From NCBI RefSeq assembly GCF_030757795.1, contig NZ_JAUQWH010000058.1:1-48249 (forward strand): a DNA stretch of 48,249 nucleotides. Reading direction: 5' to 3'. The notes beneath the pieces were generated by a model. The model was not told the origin of the DNA, did no database searches, and was given only the letters and a program-made list of their open reading frames with translations. Position numbers and translations under genes: made by a program. Below, one piece after another: positions 8,322 to 15,840 of this stretch (positions are counted from its first letter, which is position 1; every line of letters begins with the position of its first letter). The stretch comes from Actinoplanes oryzae (GTDB lineage: Bacteria; Actinomycetota; Actinomycetes; Mycobacteriales; Micromonosporaceae).

Positions 8322-9059
8322 GTGCGTCAGCGCTTGTCGTCTGAGCCCGACCGCTATCGCGGCCGTCGCCGGGTTCCTACCCCGCCGCGGAGCCGCTATG
8401 CCGTCGTCGGCGCTGCGGCATTCCTGGGCGCCGGGGCGGTGGCACTCGGCTCGGGGCACTTCCCGGACGCCAAGGCCGTCAGCCCCCAGGTGCTGCACAA
8501 CCTCGAGGAAGCATCGGTCACCACCCAGGACGCCCTGGCCGACCGCGACGCCGACGGTGGCGACCGCGCCACCCGCAGCCAGGACCGCAGCCCCGAGGTC
8601 GCCTCGCTGAGCGAGGAGGAGATCGAGCAGGAAGCCTGGCTGCTGCCGCTCGACGACTACGACTTCACCTCCCCCTTCGGGTTCCGCTTCGGCAAGCTGC
8701 ACGCCGGCATCGACCTCGCCGCCACCGAGGGCACGCCCTACAAGGCCATCCACGCCGGCACCGTCATCCAGTCCGGTTACAACGGCGGCTTCGGCTACAG
8801 CGTGACCGTCCAGGTCGACGAGCACACCCAGATCATCTACGCGCACTCGCGCCGCGTCTCGGTCAACGTCGGCGACAAGGTCAAGGCCGGTCAGGTCCTC
8901 GGTCAGGTCGGCAACACGGGGTACTCGTACGGCACGCACCTCCACGTCGGCGTCTACGTCGACGACAAGCCGATCGACCCGGTGCCCTTCCTCCGCCAGC
9001 ACGGCGTCGACATCAAGCTCAAGATCGAAAGCGTGTACGGGGCGCTGGCGGCCTCCTGA
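8322..9059 (+). CDS. M23 family metalloendopeptidase (LytM type), secreted or anchored
   Basis: This 245-residue protein has a basic N-terminus (RYRGRRRVPTPPRSR) and one hydrophobic signal or anchor segment (VVGAAAFLGAGAVALG). A charged linker follows, then a LytM domain from about residue 120. The zinc-site motifs are present: FGKLHAGIDLAA and GTHLHVGVY. It is predicted to cut peptidoglycan cross-bridges, or to bind them as a regulator. The GTG at 8322 follows GGAGGG by six bases. In mycobacteria a single M23 gene (Rv0950c) lies here, between sucC and uvrD1; here there are two in tandem. Confidence 0.88.
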   Translation: MRQRLSSEPDRYRGRRRVPTPPRSRYAVVGAAAFLGAGAVALGSGHFPDAKAVSPQVLHNLEEASVTTQDALADRDADGGDRATRSQDRSPEVASLSEEEIEQEAWLLPLDDYDFTSPFGFRFGKLHAGIDLAATEGTPYKAIHAGTVIQSGYNGGFGYSVTVQVDEHTQIIYAHSRRVSVNVGDKVKAGQVLGQVGNTGYSYGTHLHVGVYVDDKPIDPVPFLRQHGVDIKLKIESVYGALAAS

Positions 9060-9405
9060 GCCGCCTGCCTCTCCCGCACTCCCGCCTAGCGGGTGCCGAC
9101 CTCAGCGCCCGCTGCTCTTAGCCCTGCTGCTGCCGTCAGCCACGCCGCGCTCAACCCTGCCGCCCTGCGCCCGCTGCCCTAAGCCCTGCGCCCGCAGCGC
9201 CCGCCTGCGCCTGCGCCCGCCGCCTGCAGCTCCCCTCGCCTGTTTGCGCGCCCGGCCATTCTCCGTGATGTGCCGCTGCCGAGGGCGCGCCGGCTACCGG
9301 GCGGCAACCGTGGGGGTAGCAGTCTGCCGCTCCGGCTCAAGATCCAGACTCGGTGTGCCGACAGGCAAGGTGTCGCACCGACATCGAGCTGGAGGGCCAG
9401 TCCAC
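9060..9405 (+). other. Pyrimidine-rich gene-free spacer between M23 genes
   Basis: From 9060 to about 9245 the plus strand is strikingly C/T-rich, with degenerate repeats of CCCTGCGCCCGC-like units. The remainder, to 9405, is ordinary and should hold the promoter or leader of the second M23 gene. I see no gene and no clear promoter hexamers. Confidence 0.4.
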
Positions 9406-10353
9406 GTGCAGCACCGAGTTCCCCGGCACGCGGCCGGCGGCGGCCGCCACCGCAGGACCGTCGCGCTGCACAGCCACCGCGCCCCCCGTGAGCCGATCAC
9501 CGAGAAGGGCCGCTACGCGGTAGCCGCCGCCGTCGTGGCCGGCATCGGCGTGGCCGCCGTTTCGGCCCCCGGGGGCAACGGCTCCGCCGCCGGCGCCGCC
9601 CCGCGCGTCTCGGCCGCTCCCCTGACCAGCGCGTCCGCCGACACCTTCCTCAACGCCGCCCTCGCCGCGGCCGCCTCCGCGACACCCGGCCCCACGAACC
9701 CCACCGGCACCACCACGCCCGGCAGCACCACGGCCGGGTCGGCCACGACCGCAGCAGCCGCCACCGGTCTTGGAGCGACCGGCTCCGGCGCGACCGGGAG
9801 CATCACGGCCGGGAGCACCTCGGCGACCGGCGACGACTTCGCGCCGAGCACCGGGATCGCCGCCGTGGTGCCGATCGGCGGGATCGAGCTCGGCGACGAC
9901 TTCGTGCCGCAGCGGCGCAAGGAGCGGCCGCTGCCCGAGTGGGTCAACCCGATGCCGGCCGGCAGCGTCACCTCCTGCTTCGGCGAGCGCTGGGGCCGCC
10001 TGCACGCCGGCGTGGACCTCGCCGCCGCGTCCGGCACGCCGATCGTCTCCGTCGGCGCGGGCGTGGTCGTGTCCGCGGGCGAGGAGAACGGCTACGGCAA
10101 CGCGGTGCTCGTCGACCACGGCAACGGATACTTGACGCACTACGCGCACATGTCGGTCATCACCGCGACGGTGGGCCAGCACGTGGCTGCCGGCGACAAG
10201 CTCGGCGAGGAGGGCTCCACCGGGCACTCGACCGGGCCGCACCTGCACTTCGAGGTGCACCAGGGCGCCTACAAGAACCCGATCGAGCCCACCGCCTGGA
10301 TGCACGAGCACGGCATCGATATCCCGGGCTGCACCACCCTCGCCGCGAGCTGA
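9406..10353 (+). CDS. M23 family metalloendopeptidase, second tandem copy
   Basis: This 315-residue secreted protein has a hydrophobic segment (YAVAAAVVAGIGVAAVSA) and then a long Ala/Thr/Ser/Gly linker (about 65-145) typical of a cell-wall spacer. A LytM domain follows with WGRLHAGVDLAAASGTP and PHLHFEVHQG, so all zinc ligands are present. VTSCFGERWG before the first His is the usual domain entry. The GTG at 9406 has GGAGG ten bases upstream, which is slightly long; the exact start is less sure than the domain call. It probably arose by duplication with the upstream gene. Confidence 0.88.
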   Translation: MQHRVPRHAAGGGRHRRTVALHSHRAPREPITEKGRYAVAAAVVAGIGVAAVSAPGGNGSAAGAAPRVSAAPLTSASADTFLNAALAAAASATPGPTNPTGTTTPGSTTAGSATTAAAATGLGATGSGATGSITAGSTSATGDDFAPSTGIAAVVPIGGIELGDDFVPQRRKERPLPEWVNPMPAGSVTSCFGERWGRLHAGVDLAAASGTPIVSVGAGVVVSAGEENGYGNAVLVDHGNGYLTHYAHMSVITATVGQHVAAGDKLGEEGSTGHSTGPHLHFEVHQGAYKNPIEPTAWMHEHGIDIPGCTTLAAS

Positions 10354-10374
10354 GCCGCCCAGGAGCCCCACCCC

Positions 10375-10430
10375 GCGAGCCACACCCGGCGAGCTACACC
10401 CGGCGAGCCACAGCCGGCGAGCGACCCGCC
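10375..10430. repeat. Four 14-bp tandem repeats after the M23 gene
   Basis: Units of the form GCGAGCCACACCCG start at 10375, 10389, 10403 and 10417 and decay toward the right. They are non-coding, just downstream of the M23 stop. Confidence 0.8.
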
Positions 10431-10498
10431 CGGAAACGACCGCGAGGAGACCTGACCATCGAGTCCCACCTCCTCGGCGTCCGGATGGCCCACGCTAA

Positions 10499-10534
10499 AG
10501 CTCGGCGACCGGGTGCAGAAGCTCGGCGACCGGG
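10499..10534. repeat. 20-bp direct duplication with AAGCTCGGCGACCGGG core
   Basis: The 16-base core occurs at 10499-10514 and 10519-10534. A second imperfect pair built on GGCTCCAGCA follows at about 10560-10625. The whole 305-base gap from 10354 to 10658, between convergent genes, holds only such repeats and a small hairpin. Confidence 0.7.
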
Positions 10535-10625
10535 ACACGCGGCACGAGCCCGAACGCCGAATCGGCTCCAGCAGCCTGGCAACCCGGACGTGCCACGATC
10601 CGGGCCGCCGAAATGGCTCCAGCAT

Positions 10626-10639
10626 CCCCGTGATCGGGG
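10626..10639 (-). terminator. Small hairpin, possible pcrA terminator
   Basis: CCCCG (10626-10630) and CGGGG (10635-10639) form a short 5-bp stem with a TGAT loop, 20 bases past the pcrA stop. There is no T tract. This is weak support. Confidence 0.3.
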
Positions 10640-10658
10640 CGCGCCGCGGACCGGGGGG

Positions 10659-13082
10659 CTACAGCTTTTCGATCGGGGCGTGCCGCAGGACCAGCCACAT
10701 CACCTGGTCGCCGAAGTCGATCTGGGCGCGGGCGCCGGGGCCCTGCCCCTCCACCGTCACGACGCGGCCGAGGCCGTACCTCTGGTGGTTGACCCGGTCG
10801 CCGGCGGACACCTTCGGGGCCTGCTTCATCTCGCTGGCCGTCGTCAGCTTGCTGGCGTCGACGCCGAGACGCTCGGCCAGGCGCTGGGCCTTGGGGGTGC
10901 CGCCCGCGAAGCCGCCGCCGCGGCCCCAGTCGCGGTCCCCGCCCCGGCCGCCGACCCCGCCACCGGAGCCGGACCACGACGTGTACGACCCCGCGGTCCG
11001 CTCCCACCGGATCAGCTCGGTGGGCAGCTCGTCGGTGAAGCGGGACGGCGGGTTGTACTGCGGCTGGCCCCACGCCGACCGCGTGACCGCCCGGGACAGG
11101 TAGAGGCGCTGGCGGGCCCGGGTGATGCCCACGTACGCCAGCCGGCGCTCCTCCTCCAGCTCGGTGTTGTCGCCGAGGGCGCGCATGTGCGGGAACACGC
11201 CGTCCTCGAGCCCCGTCAGGAAGACGACCGGGAACTCCAGGCCCTTCGCCGTGTGCAACGTCATGAGGGTGACGACGCCCTGGTGGTCGGGGTCGTCGCT
11301 GGGGATCTGGTCGGCGTCGGCGACGAGCGCGACCTGCTCCAGGAAGCCCGCCAGGGTCGCGGCCGGCGCCTCGGGGTCCTCCTCCGACGCCTGCCCCTCG
11401 ACCCGCTCGGTGTACTCCCGGGCGACGCTCACGAGCTCGCGCAGGTTCTCCACGCGGCCCTGGTCCTGCGGGTCGAGGCTCTCCTCCAGCTCGGACAGCA
11501 GGCCGGAGCGCTGCAGCACCGCCTCGAGCACCTCCTCCGGCGGGGCGGTGGCGGCCAGGTCGCGCAGGTCGTCGAGGAGCTGGACGAAGTCGCCGATGCT
11601 GTTGACCGCGCGGGTGGAGATGCCAGGCGCGTCCTTGGCGCGGCGCAGGGCCTGGCCGAAGGAGACGCGGTCGCGGGACGACAGCGCCTCGATGCACGCC
11701 TCGGCCCGGTCGCCGATGCCGCGCTTGGGCGTGTTGAGGACGCGGCGGATGCTGACCGTGTCGTCGTCGTTGACCACGGCCCGCAGGTACGCCAGCGCGT
11801 CGCGCACCTCCTTGCGCTCATAGAACCGGACGCCGCCGACGACCTTGTAGGGCAGCCCGACCCGGATGAACACTTCCTCGAAGACGCGGGACTGCGCATT
11901 CGTCCGGTAGAAGACGGCGACGTCGCCGGGGCGCACGTCGTGGTTGTCGGTCAGCCGGTCGATCTCGCGGGCGACCCAGTCGGCCTCGGCGTGCTCGGTG
12001 TCCGCGACGTAGCCGACGATCTGCTCGCCGGCGCCCTGGTCGCTCCAGAGCCGCTTGGGCTTGCGGGAGGTGTTGCGGTCGATGACGGCGTTGGCCGCGG
12101 TGAGGATCGTCTGGGTGGAGCGGTAGTTCTGCTCCAGGAGGATCGTGCGCGCGTCGGGATAGTCGCGCTCGAACTCGAGGATGTTGCGGATGGTCGCGCC
12201 GCGGAAGGCATAGATGGACTGGTCCGCGTCGCCGACCACGCACAGCTCGGCCGGGGGCACCTCGGCCTCGGGGTCGGTGCCGACCAGCTCGCGGACCAGC
12301 GTGTACTGCGCGTGGTTGGTGTCCTGGTACTCGTCGACGAGGACGTGGCGGAAGCGGCGGCGGTAGGCCTCGGCGACGTGCGGGTGCGACTGGAAGAGGT
12401 GCACGGTCGCCATGATGATGTCGTCGAAGTCGAGCGCGTGCGCCTCGAGCAGCCGGCGCTGATAGAGCTCGTAGGCCTCGGCGACGGCCCGCTCGTTGGG
12501 CCCTTTCGCCCGCTCCTTGTAGTCGGCGGGGTCGACCAGCTCGTTCTTGAGGTTGGACACCTGGGCGGCGAGGCCGCGCGCGGTGTAGCGCTTGGGGTCG
12601 AGGTCGAGCTCGCGGGCGACCATCTGCATGAGCCGGCGGGAGTCGTCCGCGTCGTAGATCGAGAACGTGCTCTTGAGCCCGGCGTGCTCGTGCTCGGCGC
12701 GCAGGATGCGGACGCAGGCCGAGTGGAAGGTCGACACCCACATCAGCCGGGCGCGCGGGCCGACCAGCTCGGCGACCCGCTCCTTCATCTCCCCCGCGGC
12801 CTTGTTGGTGAAGGTGATCGCGATGATCTCGCCGGGGTGCACGTCGCGCTGGGCGAGCAGGTAGGCGATGCGATGGGTGAGCACCCGCGTCTTGCCGGAG
12901 CCCGCGCCCGCCACGATCAGCAGCGGCGAGCCGGCATGGGTCACCGCGTCGCGCTGCGGACCGTTGAGGCCGGTCAGCAGCGCCTCGGGGTCGGCACGCC
13001 GAGGGGCCGGACGCCGCGGCGGCTGCGCCTGCACAGCGGGGACGGCGAACAGAGGCTGGGTGTTTTCCGGAAGAGCTCTCAT
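10659..13082 (-). CDS. pcrA: ATP-dependent DNA helicase PcrA/UvrD1
   Basis: This 807-residue SF1A 3'-5' helicase works in nucleotide-excision and transcription-coupled repair and in replication restart. Walker A is AGAGSGKT (58-65). Further motifs include ITFTNKAAGEM, VDEYQDTNHAQY (motif II), VGDADQSIYAFRGA (motif III), LEQNYRSTQTI (motif IV), TLHTAKGLEF (motif V) and YVGITRARQ (motif VI). A Gly/Arg-rich linker leads to a C-terminal Tudor-like module (SAGDRVNHQRYGLGRVV) that in UvrD/PcrA proteins contacts RNA polymerase. Length and neighbours match mycobacterial uvrD1. Confidence 0.97.
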   Translation of the reverse strand: MRALPENTQPLFAVPAVQAQPPRRPAPRRADPEALLTGLNGPQRDAVTHAGSPLLIVAGAGSGKTRVLTHRIAYLLAQRDVHPGEIIAITFTNKAAGEMKERVAELVGPRARLMWVSTFHSACVRILRAEHEHAGLKSTFSIYDADDSRRLMQMVARELDLDPKRYTARGLAAQVSNLKNELVDPADYKERAKGPNERAVAEAYELYQRRLLEAHALDFDDIIMATVHLFQSHPHVAEAYRRRFRHVLVDEYQDTNHAQYTLVRELVGTDPEAEVPPAELCVVGDADQSIYAFRGATIRNILEFERDYPDARTILLEQNYRSTQTILTAANAVIDRNTSRKPKRLWSDQGAGEQIVGYVADTEHAEADWVAREIDRLTDNHDVRPGDVAVFYRTNAQSRVFEEVFIRVGLPYKVVGGVRFYERKEVRDALAYLRAVVNDDDTVSIRRVLNTPKRGIGDRAEACIEALSSRDRVSFGQALRRAKDAPGISTRAVNSIGDFVQLLDDLRDLAATAPPEEVLEAVLQRSGLLSELEESLDPQDQGRVENLRELVSVAREYTERVEGQASEEDPEAPAATLAGFLEQVALVADADQIPSDDPDHQGVVTLMTLHTAKGLEFPVVFLTGLEDGVFPHMRALGDNTELEEERRLAYVGITRARQRLYLSRAVTRSAWGQPQYNPPSRFTDELPTELIRWERTAGSYTSWSGSGGGVGGRGGDRDWGRGGGFAGGTPKAQRLAERLGVDASKLTTASEMKQAPKVSAGDRVNHQRYGLGRVVTVEGQGPGARAQIDFGDQVMWLVLRHAPIEKL

Positions 13083-13097
13083 CGCGCGGCAAGTCTA
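13083..13097 (-). promoter_or_regulatory. -10 hexamer of pcrA
   Basis: TAGACT reads on the minus strand at 13097-13092, nine bases before the pcrA ATG. The predicted transcript has almost no leader. No clear -35 is seen. Confidence 0.4.
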
Positions 13098-13169
13098 TGC
13101 CCGGGGTCCGACAATCCTTCACCCGCAAGAGGTGGCGCCGGCGCCCGTCATGCCCCAGGCTATCGAGAC

Positions 13170-14978
13170 ATGGAGAAACGTCTCTTCGCTCCGGCGCTCG
13201 CCCTGGCCGTGGTCGCGGCACTGCCGATGGCACGCCCGGACCAGGCGCAGGCGGCGCCCGAATATCTGCCGGGCCTCGCCCCGGCCAGTGTCACGCAGAC
13301 CTCCGGCGGCGCGACCGTCAAGGGTCAGTTCCTCAGCTACAACGACTTCCACGGCGCCATCGACCCGCCGGCCGGCTCCGGCGCCGCGGTCAACGGGATC
13401 CCCGCGGGCGGCGTCGAGTACCTGGCGACGTACTTGAAGAAGCTCCGCAGCGAGGCCGCGCGGGAGGGCCGCACCACCGTGACGGTCGGCGCGGGCGATC
13501 TGATCGGCGCGACGCCGCTGGTCAGCGCCGCCTTCCACGACGAGCCGACGATCGAGCTGATGAACGAGATCGGGTTGCAGGTCTCGTCGGTCGGCAACCA
13601 CGAGTTCGACGAGGGGGTCAGCGAGCTGATCCGCATGCAGCGGGGCGGGTGCCACCCGACCGACGGCTGCCAGGACGGCGACGGCTTCAAGGGCGCGAAA
13701 TTCGCCTACCTCGCCGCGAACACCATCGACAAGAAGACCGGCCTGCCGATCCTGCCGCCCATCGACATCAAGCTGGTCGGCGGCGTGCCGGTCGGGTTCG
13801 TGGGGCTGACCCTGGAGGGTACGGCCGGCATCGTCAACCCGGCCGGCATCCAGAACGTCCGCTTCGCCGACGAGGTCGCCACCGCGAACAAGTGGGGCAA
13901 GGTGCTCAAGGCGTTCGGCGTGAAGGCGCAGGTGCTGCTCGTGCACGAGGGCGGCCAGCAGAACGCCACCGTGCCGGGCGTCTCGGACTGCACCAACTTC
14001 TCCGGGCCGATCGTCGACATCGTCAAGGGGCTCAACCCGGAGTTCGGCATCGTGGCGTCGGGCCACACGCACCGCTTCTACTCGTGCACGCTGCCCAACT
14101 CGGCGGGCACGTCGGTGGTGACCAGCGCCGGCACCAACGGGCAGCTGATCAGCGACATCGATTACACGCTCGACCGGCGTACCGGGAAATTCGCCTCGAT
14201 CACCGCGCGCAACGTCGTGGTCGAGAACGGCGTGCCCGACGGCAACGGCGGCTGGCTCAAGGACGCGGCGGGCGTCTACCTCAAGAACCCGGACACCGTG
14301 GACGCCGCGGCGAAGAAGGTCGCGGACAAATACCGTACGGCCGTCGCGCCCATCGCCAACCGCGTCGTGGGCTCGATCACGGGCGACATCGTGCGTACGG
14401 CCGGCGCCAACGGCGAGTCCCCGCTCGGTGACGTGATCGCCGACGCGCAGCTGGCGTGGACCCGCGACAACGGCGCCCAGATCGCCCTCATGAACCCCGG
14501 CGGCATCCGGGCCGACTTCGACGCGGAGGCGTCCGCGGGCGGGGAGCCGAACGGCCAGGTCACCTATGGCGAGGCGTTCACGGTCCAGCCGTTCAACAAC
14601 CTCGTGGTGACCCAGACCTTCACCGGCGCCCAGCTCAAGGACGTGCTCGAGCAGCAGTTCGCGGGCTTCGGCGGCCAGACCACCCAGCGCATCCTGCAGG
14701 TCTCGGCGAGCCTGACCTACACCTGGGACAGCGCCGCCGCGCCGGGATCCAAGATCAAAAACATCGCGATCGACGGTACGCCGGTCGACCCGGCCGCCAC
14801 CTACCGGGTGACCACGAACGACTTCCTCGCCAACGGCGGTGACGGCTTCTCGAACCTGACCGCGGGCACCGACCGCACCACGGCTCCCGGCTTCGACATC
14901 GACGCACTGGTCGGTTATCTCGGCGCGGGCGACCCGGTCGGCCCGGGGCCCGCCGACCGCATCACCAGGCTGGGCTGA
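13170..14978 (+). CDS. Secreted 5'-nucleotidase / UshA-like metallophosphoesterase
   Basis: This 602-residue protein has a signal peptide (MEKRLFAPALALAVVAALPM, then Ala-rich to about 30). The calcineurin-like domain shows LSYNDFHG (57-62 region), GAGDLIG, VGNHEFD (141-147) and SGHTHRF, which together supply the dinuclear metal site. The C-terminal 5'-nucleotidase domain (about 370-590) carries ESPLGDVIADA, NPGGIRADF and the terminal TNDFLANGGDGF substrate loop. It should dephosphorylate extracellular nucleotides to scavenge nucleosides and phosphate. The frame is open far upstream, but the ATG at 13170 begins the signal peptide; its ribosome site is weak. Confidence 0.93.
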   Translation: MEKRLFAPALALAVVAALPMARPDQAQAAPEYLPGLAPASVTQTSGGATVKGQFLSYNDFHGAIDPPAGSGAAVNGIPAGGVEYLATYLKKLRSEAAREGRTTVTVGAGDLIGATPLVSAAFHDEPTIELMNEIGLQVSSVGNHEFDEGVSELIRMQRGGCHPTDGCQDGDGFKGAKFAYLAANTIDKKTGLPILPPIDIKLVGGVPVGFVGLTLEGTAGIVNPAGIQNVRFADEVATANKWGKVLKAFGVKAQVLLVHEGGQQNATVPGVSDCTNFSGPIVDIVKGLNPEFGIVASGHTHRFYSCTLPNSAGTSVVTSAGTNGQLISDIDYTLDRRTGKFASITARNVVVENGVPDGNGGWLKDAAGVYLKNPDTVDAAAKKVADKYRTAVAPIANRVVGSITGDIVRTAGANGESPLGDVIADAQLAWTRDNGAQIALMNPGGIRADFDAEASAGGEPNGQVTYGEAFTVQPFNNLVVTQTFTGAQLKDVLEQQFAGFGGQTTQRILQVSASLTYTWDSAAAPGSKIKNIAIDGTPVDPAATYRVTTNDFLANGGDGFSNLTAGTDRTTAPGFDIDALVGYLGAGDPVGPGPADRITRLG

Positions 14979-15003
14979 CACGTCCCACGGTTCGGCCGTT
15001 TCC

Positions 15004-15033
15004 TTGCGAGGCGGCCGTGCCCGGGGGCATACT
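15004..15033 (+). promoter_or_regulatory. Promoter of the aroQ leader
   Basis: TTGCGA (15004-15009), an 18-base spacer and CATACT (15028-15033) make a promoter whose expected start lies 7-8 bases on. That is at the GTG (15041) of the leader peptide, so the leader would be leaderless. Confidence 0.55.
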
Positions 15034-15040
15034 CGGCACC

Positions 15041-15106
15041 GTGATCCAGCAGACGCGATTTTTTGCCTATGGCACCGGGAGTCCGGCGACCATGGGACGC
15101 GTCTGA
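15041..15106 (+). CDS. Candidate Phe/Tyr leader peptide upstream of chorismate mutase
   Basis: A 21-codon frame GTG...TGA begins MIQQTRFFAYG. Codons 7 and 8 are both TTT, which is very rare for Phe in this genome (TTC is the norm), and codon 10 is TAT for Tyr. The frame lies between a plausible promoter and a strong hairpin, directly ahead of the enzyme that makes prephenate for Phe and Tyr. That is the architecture of ribosome-mediated attenuation: stalling at uncharged Phe/Tyr codons would change folding downstream. The frame, codons and hairpin are seen; translation and regulation are inferred. It is too short to judge by codon statistics alone. Confidence 0.6.
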   Translation: MIQQTRFFAYGTGSPATMGRV

Positions 15107-15118
15107 ACGACAGGCCAC

Positions 15119-15154
15119 CATCGAGCCCCGGGCTTCCGAGCCCGGGGCTTGATG
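15119..15154 (+). terminator. Attenuator-type hairpin before aroQ
   Basis: AGCCCCGGGCT (15124-15134), loop TCCG (a UNCG tetraloop) and AGCCCGGGGCT (15139-15149) form a perfect 11-bp stem. It extends to 16 pairs (15119-15134 with 15139-15154, one G-U). It starts 13 bases after the leader stop and ends 48 bases before the aroQ ATG. There is no T tract. A further GCCCGGGCCGGGGC just downstream could compete for the left arm. Confidence 0.65.
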
Positions 15155-15201
15155 CTGCCCGGGCCGGGGCGACCGGGGCACCAGCACCCGAGGAGCACAC
15201 C

Positions 15202-15615
15202 ATGACCGCAGACCTGATCAACGAGCCCGCCGGCAGCACGAGCGCAGACGCGAGCCGCCCGGCCGCGCCCCACGACACCGCAAACCACCTGGTCGCGGAC
15301 GGGGTCGGCGCCGAGCCCGCGAGCCGCCCGGCCGTGGGGGCGCCCCACGACACCGGGACGGAGCAGCCGCTCGCCGCCGAGCAGATCACGGGCATCCGCG
15401 AGCGCATCGACGAGATCGATCAGGCGATCATCGACCTCTGGCAGGAGCGATCACGCCTCTCCCAGCAGGTCGGCCGCACCCGCATGGCCTCCGGCGGCAC
15501 GCGGCTCGTGCTCTCCCGCGAGCGCGAGATCGTCGAGCGCTTCCGCGAGGCTCTCGGCCCCGACGGCACCCAGGTCGCCCTGCTCCTGCTGCGGGCGGGC
15601 CGCGGACCGCTCTGA
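15202..15615 (+). CDS. aroQ: Chorismate mutase, AroQ-delta type
   Basis: This 137-residue protein has a low-complexity tail (1-50) and an AroQ three-helix domain (about 54-137). The domain begins IRERIDEIDQAIIDLWQERS and contains the loop RMASGGTRLVLSRERE, which is close to M. tuberculosis Rv0948c. It converts chorismate to prephenate, the branch to Phe and Tyr; the mycobacterial enzyme becomes fully active only in complex with DAHP synthase. This copy ends LLRAGRGPL and lacks the Gly-His tail of the mycobacterial protein. The ATG follows GAGGAG by six bases. The tail contains a duplicated SRPA...APHDT segment (DNA copies at 15250-15279 and 15319-15354). Confidence 0.93.
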   Translation: MTADLINEPAGSTSADASRPAAPHDTANHLVADGVGAEPASRPAVGAPHDTGTEQPLAAEQITGIRERIDEIDQAIIDLWQERSRLSQQVGRTRMASGGTRLVLSREREIVERFREALGPDGTQVALLLLRAGRGPL

Positions 15616-15791
15616 CGCCTCGGCCGCCCGGGCGAGCGCGGACCGTGCTTTGCTGGGGTGAGCTCAGCCACTCACGCAGGTGGCAGGGGCCGGACGACCG
15701 TTCAGGCGCCGCCAGGCGCCTGGTCGGCCGGGCCCGGTCTCTGGCGGGAGCGACGTCTCGGACCACGACGGACCCGAGTCATCGGATTGTG

Positions 15792-15827
15792 AAAAAGCGA
15801 GAGGGGCCCGCCCAGCCGGACGGACCC
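15792..15827 (-). terminator. Intrinsic terminator of the opp operon
   Basis: On the minus strand GGGTCCGTCC (15827-15818) pairs with GGGCGGGCCC (15813-15804) through two G-U pairs and a GGCT loop. TTTTT follows after a few bases (15796-15792). It lies 14 bases past the last opp gene. Confidence 0.8.
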
Positions 15828-15840
15828 CCCAGAGATGCGC

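Noticed and set aside
9939..14978. A single 1679-codon open frame on the plus strand
   Set aside because: Most of it is the reverse of pcrA. Only the last 603 codons, from the signal peptide at 13170, are a real gene; long antisense frames are expected at this GC content.
15059..15064. The TTTTTT run as the T tract of a terminator for the 5'-nucleotidase
   Set aside because: No stable stem lies directly before it; the nearest pairing (GTGCC/GGCAC) ends about 20 bases upstream.
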